In this document: positions 57,357 through 64,000 of the stretch, piece after piece
How the letters are laid out: every line of letters starts with the position of its first letter
Numbering within the stretch: position 1 is the stretch's first letter
NCBI GenBank assembly: GCA_025201705.1
Contig: MU616617.1
Location: forward strand, 17,570-81,569
Reading direction: 5' to 3'
Origin: Dissophora ornata
Lineage: Eukaryota > Mortierellomycota > Mortierellomycetes > Mortierellales > Mortierellaceae
DNA: 64,000 bases
Notes under the pieces: model-generated
Database searches by the model: none
What the model was told of the DNA's origin: nothing
What the model saw: only the letters and a program-made list of their open reading frames with translations
Made by a program: the position numbers and the translations under genes

Positions 57357-58180
57357 TGGCGGCAACACGTACAGGAAATTGAATTGCCTTAAAAAGGCAG
57401 TCCTGTCCTCTTTGTCTGTTTCAAATCTCGCTTATTAGCTGGCATCCCCAAAAAATTATTTTTCTGATTTTTTTAAGTCCAAAATTTGGCTTCAAAGTAT
57501 TTGTTTTGCGCCCATGCTTTTTCGATGTTCCAGAAAACGCACACCTTCCCACTCTCTTCGCTCACATTTTTTTTTAAATAACAACATGTCTCTCTGGTTT
57601 AATAACACGACGAAAACAAAGCCAAATCCTCTGAAGACATCTACGAATTTTGTCCCCTTTCGCAATGAAGTTATCCGGTACCAACGCTATATAACCAGTC
57701 GCGTTCCCTTGGGCTAACCCAGGGGGCCCACGCAATTATTGTCACCCTCGTCAAGGTGTTAAAAACTTGAGGACATTTTCTACCAATATTCTGTCCTCCC
57801 CATCCTCTCCTTGATACCCTGGTGTCTCTTTCCAAGCAGGCTCTGTAGTAATGTACGATCCACGTTGCGTGGGTCAAGTGTGGATGCTGGATAGACCCTG
57901 CCTTCATTGTCCTCCGGACGCCCACTACAGGGACAACACGCTCTTCGCTCGCCCTCACACTCACTCTCCCTTTACACACTCACGCTGTAAAAGATTCTAT
58001 GAAGTGTGACGAGCGTTTAAATATTATTTTAATATCCTCTCTGCATGCCATGGGCCAGGATAGGACTTTGCACGCAAAACAAGTACTTTGAAGCCAAATT
58101 TTGGACTTGAAAAAATCAGAAAGATGATTTTTTGGGGATACCTTTCAAGGCAATTCAATTTCCTGTACGTGTTGTCGCCC
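57357..58180. mobile_element. Long-TIR transposable element, about 824 bp
   Basis: The outer ends are inverted copies: GGCAACACGTACAGGAAATT... (57361 onward) against ...AATTTCCTGTACGTGTTGTC (to about 58176). The inverted match resumes inward after a ~50-bp left-arm insertion, with ATCCCCAAAAAATTATTTTT and AAGTCCAAAATTTGGCTTCA, up to TTGTTTTGCG (about 57510) against CGCAAAACAAG (58073). Each arm is roughly 100-150 bp. The interior has no transposase but includes a second copy of the dispersed repeat seen at 21.7 kb. It is probably a non-autonomous DNA transposon. Target duplication unclear. Confidence 0.8.
57609..57760 (+). repeat. Dispersed repeat, copy B (inside the long-TIR element)
   Basis: Same-strand imperfect match to 21702-21828, sharing ATCTACGAAT, CCCTTTCGCAATGAAG, ACCAACGCTATATAAC and AGTCGCGTTCCC. 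Here an extra CTAACCCAGGGGGCCCA interrupts the segment between the TTCCC block and the CGCAA-ATTGTCA block. Confidence 0.7.
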
Positions 58181-58360
58181 TCGGGCTGGTCACGAGCCGA
58201 CGAAAAAAACCCCTTTTTTGGAGCGAGTGCAACGAAAGAGTGGAATGGAATACATCAACAAAGCAGCTCACAAACGCCGGACCAGGCGGAGATGGCAGGA
58301 AGTAGTCGACCTACAATCTGCAACTCACAATCCGCACTCGGCTGTAGACAACGGCAATAG

Positions 58361-58473
58361 TGGGGAGAGAGATAGAGATAGAGTTGTAGATAGAGATATA
58401 GATAGAGAAAAAGATAGAGAAAGAGAGAAAGAGAAAGAGATAGAGACAGAGAGAAAGAGAGAGAGGAAAGAGT
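58361..58473. repeat. Purine-rich GATA/GAGA microsatellite
   Basis: Imperfect AGAGATAGAGATAGA then AGAGAAAGAGAGAA units over about 110 bp, almost pure purine on the plus strand. It produces the Arg/Asp/Glu and Leu/Ser open frames seen here, which are not genes. Confidence 0.9.
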
Positions 58474-58978
58474 AGCAGCATCATCAACGATACAAAGTAG
58501 CTGTTCTCCACCCTGCCTCTCTCTATCTGTGGTCCCAATCCTCGCGTTGCATTGTCTCACGAACATCGCACCTGTTTATGCACTCCCGCACTTGGCAGGT
58601 GCACAGGCAAAATGAAGCCAAGCTTAAACTGAAACAAGACTTGCAAACGTGAGCAGAGAATGCCTTGTCAGCCAATGATCATAAAGAGAGCAACCAGGGA
58701 AGACAACACCTCATCCCATTACATTCATCCCTCTCATCACCCTCATTGCCTTCACTGTTTTTTTTTGTTCCTTTGCCCTTCTTGTTGTGCGGCCGTTGGT
58801 TGACCCGCTGTTCACCGTTACCCCCTAATTTTTAAACGAGAGTCATTCCTCTCTTGCCCTGTCTCTTTCTCTTTCACTCTCACTCACTCACTCAGTTTCT
58901 CTTTCACCCCACTCGTCTCTCTAGTCTCTCCCTCCCTCTCTCTTGCTGCTATCTTCTCCCCTTCTGACACAGCACCAC

Positions 58979-60858
58979 ATGCCACCAATACACGCCCCAC
59001 CACACTCGATCCTCCCGACGACGAATGCGCCATCTTTTAAATCATTTCGCTCAGCAGAGAGTTCACGGCCCTCCAATGCCACGTTCTGCTCCTCGACCTC
59101 TATCCCAGCGATGGGACCCAAACCTAGCCCACCCTTCAAGGTCATGATCATCGGTGCTGGCGTCGGGGGTCTTTTCATGGGACTGTGTCTAGAGCGGGCA
59201 GGAATTGACTACGTAATCCTGGAGAGGATGCCTCAGTTTCAGATCCCCAGGACTACGATCCAACTGTCGTCCAACACGCTGAGGACCATCGAACAGCTGG
59301 GGCTTTTGGAGGAGGTCATGGCGATAGCAAAGCCCGTTTCGGTCATCACACTGAGGAAACACAACATGTCTGTCGTCGGCAAATTGGAGGCGACATATGT
59401 CAAAGAAAGGTGAGGAACGGGGAGTGTTTAAGCATTCGTATCCGTGTAGCAAAGCGGGAGCACAAAGTGTGCGAACCAGAGTTCTATGAACGAAGGCCAA
59501 ATTTATTCTCTCTCCACAAATAGATACGGCCATTACTCGTGCATTGTGCAGAGGACTGAGTTCTTGCAAATCCTGATCTCGCGTATGCCTGTCAACAAGA
59601 TCCTGTGGGGTCGATACGTGCTTGATATCGTTAATGGCGATGCAGGTGTGCAATGCCGCTGCGCCAACGGCTCGGTGGAGCAGGCTGATATCCTCGTCGG
59701 CGCTGACGGTGCCCATTCAGCTGTGCGACAGAATTTGTATAAAATACTTCAGGAAAAGAATCAGTTGCCAAAATCAGACATGGAGCCTCTTAAGGTCGCG
59801 ATCAACGCCATCGTCGGAATCACCGACCCATTGGATCCAGAGCGGTATCCAGCCGTGGGGGCTAAGTTCAGCGATGTCAACATTGTGATCGGCAAGAATT
59901 CGCCTCATACTTTGTGGCTTTCCCCTACATCTGGTAACAGGGTCGCCTGGTCCGTGGGTGGAGCGTTGGTGACACCTGAGGGCAGGAACGATGCCAACTT
60001 TAAACAATCAGAGTTTGGACCAGAGGCTATCGATGCAGCGTGCGTTTTGATTGAGGATCTGGAGATCCCTTGGGGCGGCACGATGGCGGATTTGATCGCC
60101 TCCACGCAGAGGGATTATATCAAGAAGCTCATGGTGGAAGAGAAGCACTACAAGACGTGGCACCATGGGCGCACGGTGCTCATTGGTGAAGGTCAGTTGT
60201 TTTTGTGTTTTGTGGATGGCGGATATCCCGGGCCTCGGTGTAGTGCTCTGTTGTTGTTGTCGTCGTTGATTTTTATTAAAAAAAAATAAGATGGGGGCAC
60301 ATGGTCTCTAATTAAATCAAATCTTTTCCTTCTTGCATATCGCGCCGAAATTATGGTTTTGATGCTCCAGCGTGTCATAAGGTACAGTAAAGGGTAATCC
60401 ATTGTTTGTTGTTGTTGTATGCATGTCATCCATGCCACAGATGATTTGTATCCACGGATAACTGAAGCGCCGCTTTCTTTTTCTCCGTTGTCTAGTTTGT
60501 GCCATTCTCGGGACAAGGAGCAGAGCAAGCCATTCTCGATGTCATCGCGCTAACCAACCTGCTGTATCGCGTCGTTGACAACCCCAGTCATCAGGATTTC
60601 TGTATAGCCTTTGAGGCATACCAAGCACAAAGGAGTACCATTGCCAAGAATGCGGTGGAGGTCTCGCATTCCATGTCGCATCTGATGAACGCACAGGGAC
60701 TCTCTGCAGACCTGAAGCGCAAAATCCTGTTCAATCTGCCGGCCTTCATAATGAATTCGTCCGTGGATAAGATCCAGGTTCGACCGCTGTTGGATTTCTT
60801 ACCCCCAGTCGAGGATCGTGGGTCGAAGAAGTCAGTCAAGGTTCCCGCTAGCTCTTGA
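58979..60858 (+). CDS. FAD-dependent monooxygenase (UbiH/PHBH fold) with an 11-nt exon
   Basis: Flavoprotein hydroxylase of the salicylate/p-hydroxybenzoate type; substrate unknown. Four exons (58979-59409, 59524-60191, 60371-60381, 60496-60858) give 490 residues. The 11-nt exon CGTGTCATAAG is needed to rebuild the FAD motif: TVLIGE + ACHK + FVPFSGQGAEQAILD. Dinucleotide-binding GAGVGG is at 59-64, and the second FAD motif is VGADGAHSAVR. The third motif, normally G-D-A-x-H, reads G-E-A-C-H. The start may instead be Met45 (59111), which gives the usual short lead before the Rossmann strand. A CT-rich leader precedes it. The C-terminus lacks a membrane span. It is a stand-alone gene, with no biosynthetic partners nearby. 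Confidence 0.88.
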
Positions 60859-61587
60859 GATGTTGATATGGCGTCGCCGTGTTGTTGGTTGCAGGGTTGC
60901 AAGTCATATTGTCATTTGTTTCTTTCCTTTTTTTCGTGCCATTCATTTTCACTTCTCGCTTTGCATTATACCTTGCTGCTGCCATTCTATGAAATCTCAC
61001 AATAATAAATTATTAACCTATCAGGAATACTTCCGTCACCGGAAACAGGATGCGTCCGATGGCATAAACCCGCATTCAGGGGGTCTAGAATCGCATCTCA
61101 AGGTTTGGTCTAGCTGTGCCGCTTAGTCCACCATCCGTGACATTTCATTTGCCCACACAGACAGAGAGGGAATGTGTAGAAGTGTTTGGACTAGATTTTT
61201 GTTATGCCTCCACGCAAGACCTCCAGGTTTCTCCCTTCCAACACAGAGAAAACACAAACTGGTGTTACTTGGAACATCTCCAAAGGGTCCGCGCTCTGTA
61301 CCCATCACGCGCATGTGCTTAATTCAAACTCAAACCTCTCTTTCTTCCTTCTTTCTTTCCTTTCTTTCTCCTCTCCTTTTCTCTTGTCCTTCTCGCCTCA
61401 CTTCTGCCGTTGCGTTCTTTGTTAATTCAACTCTTTTCCTACTCGCTTCTTCGAAACAACGCTCTCGTCCTTCTCTGATCAAGAGTCGACGCAAAGCCAT
61501 CATAATCCAACAATTACTTCAGTGTCAGGCACCTCCAGCAACGACAGCAGCAGTTACACCAGTGTTTTCTCGATCTTGACGGCTAAC
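60859..61587. other. Intergenic region and CT-rich leader
   Basis: No gene supported. From about 61325 to 61470 the plus strand is dominated by TTTCTTTC/CTCC runs, the typical leader or promoter composition of genes in this window. Confidence 0.55.
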
Positions 61588-64000
61588 ATGAGTACAATCA
61601 CAATGGCTAAAGCAAAGGGAAAAAAGAGCTTGCCTGCTCTGGCAATGTTGCTGCCGCACGAGCTACTAGTCAAGATTTTTTACAACCTTGAAGAGCGGCC
61701 ACAACATCGACACACCTCGATCTCTTCTATCTCATTCTCGTACTCGTTATCGCTGGATCGAACGGACATTCTTTCGTGTGCACTCGTTTGCCGAGACTGT
61801 AAGTTTTGACATGTCTGTGTGTTGCGTGTGGAAAGTCGTTGTATTCCTTTCCGTTAAAATGGAGCGAGTTGAGCCGCTGTTGATATGAATGTCATGAATG
61901 TCACATCTTATCTCGTTTTACTTGGCATTCAGTCTCATCCGCATTTGTCTTGTCTTGTCCTGCTCGTTGAACCTTTGGTCACTTCACTTCTCCCGCCACT
62001 TTTTCTTCTCGTCTTGTATCGTCATCACGCGCTTCGTAAACAAAAAAAAATGCCTACTAACAGACGAAACCGAACTTGTCAACAACTATGCATTGATATT
62101 GATGAAGCCAATATTGGGTACTGACATATTTCTCTGTCGTTAGGGTACTACGCGGCTGTGGACACATTGTGGCGAGATGTCGATATACAAAGCGTGGAGT
62201 CGTTTATCCAGTTCAGTGGAACTCTTGACCCAGCGTTTTCGTACATGGATTCTAATACCGCCGTCCCTAAACTAACGCACGGCCATGGATATGGCTACGA
62301 TGCTCAGTTCATGGATGCTGACGATGACGAGGACAGCAAAGATGAACAACAAGGAGAATGCAGAGCAGGAGAGCTGCTTATAGATCGGAAACGGTCAACC
62401 TGTCCTTCAGTGTCATCACCGTCTTCATCTTCGTCATCCCTATCATCCATTTCATCTGTGGGCTATTATCCGATTCCAGGTAACAGCAGCAGAGTCTTTT
62501 GGCATAGTATTTTCTGATTCTTTGTTTGTTGTGGTTTGCGACTGCGCTCAATTCGACAGACAAAGGGGACAAACCACCATTGATTGACTGATCCGCAAGG
62601 GAGGATATTGAGGGAGTGAATGACTGACATCAGTTCAAGATCAGGGTTGAGATCAGGGTCAGGTCGGATGAAAGCAGTAGATCACGGAGGTATCATGGTT
62701 ATTATTAATAGCTAATCCGACGAACGAAAAAAAGGGGCGGCAGAAAGGGTGGCTACCGTCGCTGTAGGGAGAGGGGGAGAGGTGGGTTCAAGAGCGAGTG
62801 TCATCACTCCCTAGCAGCTTGCAGCAAAATTACAGCATCGAATATGCATCCGACTACATCAAAGAAGCAAGACGGATGCACAATCGGGTTAGTCGGATAA
62901 CGAACGAGAGTGTCACTAGATTTTGTTTTTCAGTTGCAGGGTTCTCCGTGGTCTGCTCCTCCTTGCGCCCTTGCACCCTTGCCCTTGTCCCTCTCTTGTG
63001 GTCTTGCACTGCCTTCGCCTTTCATTGTGCTGGCATTGACTTTATTCCTGGCCCGGTCCCTAAGTATTTCCGTTTGCACTCATGCAACTGGAATGGGAGA
63101 TGGCGCTGATACCAGACAAAGATGCATTTCGCGGGACAAGGACGCAAGGACAAGAACATGGACAGGGAACTATGCTTTGGGGACGAATGGTAGACTAGAT
63201 CGACGGACGGGATACGGATGGATGGTCTGGTGCAAAGAGCACTACATGACAACCTCTCATTCCTTGTCTCTACAACATCACAATGCCAACACGGTCCTCT
63301 TGTGCAACCCGAACCTAAAAAATGAAACTTACGAGATGCGGGGAAACAAGATTTCGCTTTGTTTATGCAGACACAAAAGAACGAATGTGAAGAGACGTGG
63401 GGGGTGAGAGCGTGGCTCGGGGAGACGTGAGGTGGAATGTGATGTGCGCCCCATATATCTGCTCATTCATACGAAGGCCCAACGCGAGCCGATGCGTTGC
63501 TGCATATTTTCTGATGTATTTCCTTTCTATTTTCGTTGTTCGTGGCGCCTGCTCGTTTATAGGAAACTACATTGGATATGCAGGAAAGGATTATATCCGC
63601 TCGTTTTCCGTAGCAGGCACTAGTGACTGCCAGGCCCCAAGACCCTTCCCATACTTACCTTCCTGCATCGCCGACCGACACATCATCGCTATTTCTGCCT
63701 CCCTCACCCGCCTCACCTCGCTCACCCTCTGTCACTGCACGGCCTTGACTGACATGGCAGCCATCCAGCTCATCACCGCGTCGTCACCTTATTTAAAACG
63801 GGTTGATTTGACGGAATGTCGGCTTATCTCGAACCTGACCGTTCAGGTCATTGCGCAGCTGTGTAGTCAGAAGTTGGAGGAGCTATCACTACAGGGTTGT
63901 GGGTTGATCACAGACGATGCGATTGAGGAGGTAGCGTACTGTTGTACGAGGCTAAGGAAGATTAACATCGGACAGTGTCATCGGGCGACTGATAGGGCGT
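61588..64000 (+). CDS. F-box/leucine-rich-repeat protein, 3' end outside window
   Basis: Probable SCF substrate receptor of the Grr1/AMN1-like type. Exons 61588-61798, 62144-62479 and 63563-64000 join in frame and continue past the window. The F-box reads LPALAMLLPHELLVKIFYNL (about 12-31), followed after a low-complexity insert by DILSCALVCRDWYYAAVDTLW; intron 1 splits the Trp codon of CRDW. An acidic Asp/Glu insert and Ser-rich stretch follow, then LRRs in exon 3: LTRLTSLTLCHCTALTDMAA, LKRVDLTECRLISNLTVQVI and LEELSLQGCGLITDDAIEEV, Cys-containing repeats typical of Fbl/Grr1. Intron 2 is long (1083 bp) and could hide a further exon. Identity as F-box/LRR is strong; the ortholog is not determined. 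Confidence 0.85.

Noticed and set aside
58218..58566. Charged Arg/Asp/Glu and Leu/Ser open frames
   Set aside because: Pure product of the purine microsatellite.

Overview
This window is nuclear DNA of a filamentous fungus. It has short GT-AG introns (mostly about 45-400 bp), CT-rich leaders before many start codons and moderate GC content. It carries fungal genes such as a Cet1-type RNA triphosphatase, a GPI-type chitin deacetylase and tuberin. Multicopy LRR proteins, GCR1-type DNA-binding remnants and foldback repeats suggest an early-diverging (Mucoromycota, Mortierella-like) genome. That placement is inference from gene content and was not tested by any search. Coding segments were joined by hand. 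Every model given as high confidence keeps reading frame through all junctions and ends on a stop.

Layout. 0-6.4 kb: 3' part of ribosomal protein eS6, a UBE2E-class E2, a RidA-type deaminase, an SSAT-like acetyltransferase and a chitin deacetylase (the last three on the minus strand). 6.4-9.2 kb: no firm gene. 9.2-15.7 kb: F-box/LRR protein, mitochondrial rRNA 2'-O-methyltransferase (MRM1 type) and mRNA 5'-triphosphatase. 15.7-22.8 kb: the accessory, repeat-rich block. It holds a decayed GCR1-like (probably Crypton-derived) gene, an NLR-like LRR gene that stops inside its repeat array, a 10-N assembly gap, a Tc1/mariner transposase fragment, a dispersed repeat, tRNA-Ile(AAU) and a 443-bp foldback element. 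22.8-27 kb: PP2C-type mitochondrial phosphatase and a secreted Cys-rich protein, divergently transcribed. 27-30.6 kb: CT-rich non-coding DNA. 30.6-45.4 kb: PHD-finger/linker-histone-domain protein, a divergent cytochrome c with a decayed canonical-type copy beside it, MYND-finger methionine aminopeptidase 1, a PEHE-like chromatin protein, an unrecognised four-exon gene and cyclophilin A. 45.4-47.4 kb: a stop-containing pseudogene and a small TIR element. 47.5-53.6 kb: tuberin (TSC2). 54.8-58.2 kb: secreted RlpA/expansin-like protein and an 824-bp long-TIR element carrying a second copy of the dispersed repeat. 59-64 kb: FAD monooxygenase with an 11-nt micro-exon, and the 5' part of an F-box/LRR gene running off the end.

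The genes are mostly independent housekeeping and regulatory loci. There is no operon or biosynthetic cluster. The most unusual content is the 16-23 kb block and the scattered inverted-repeat elements with recent gene decay beside them.
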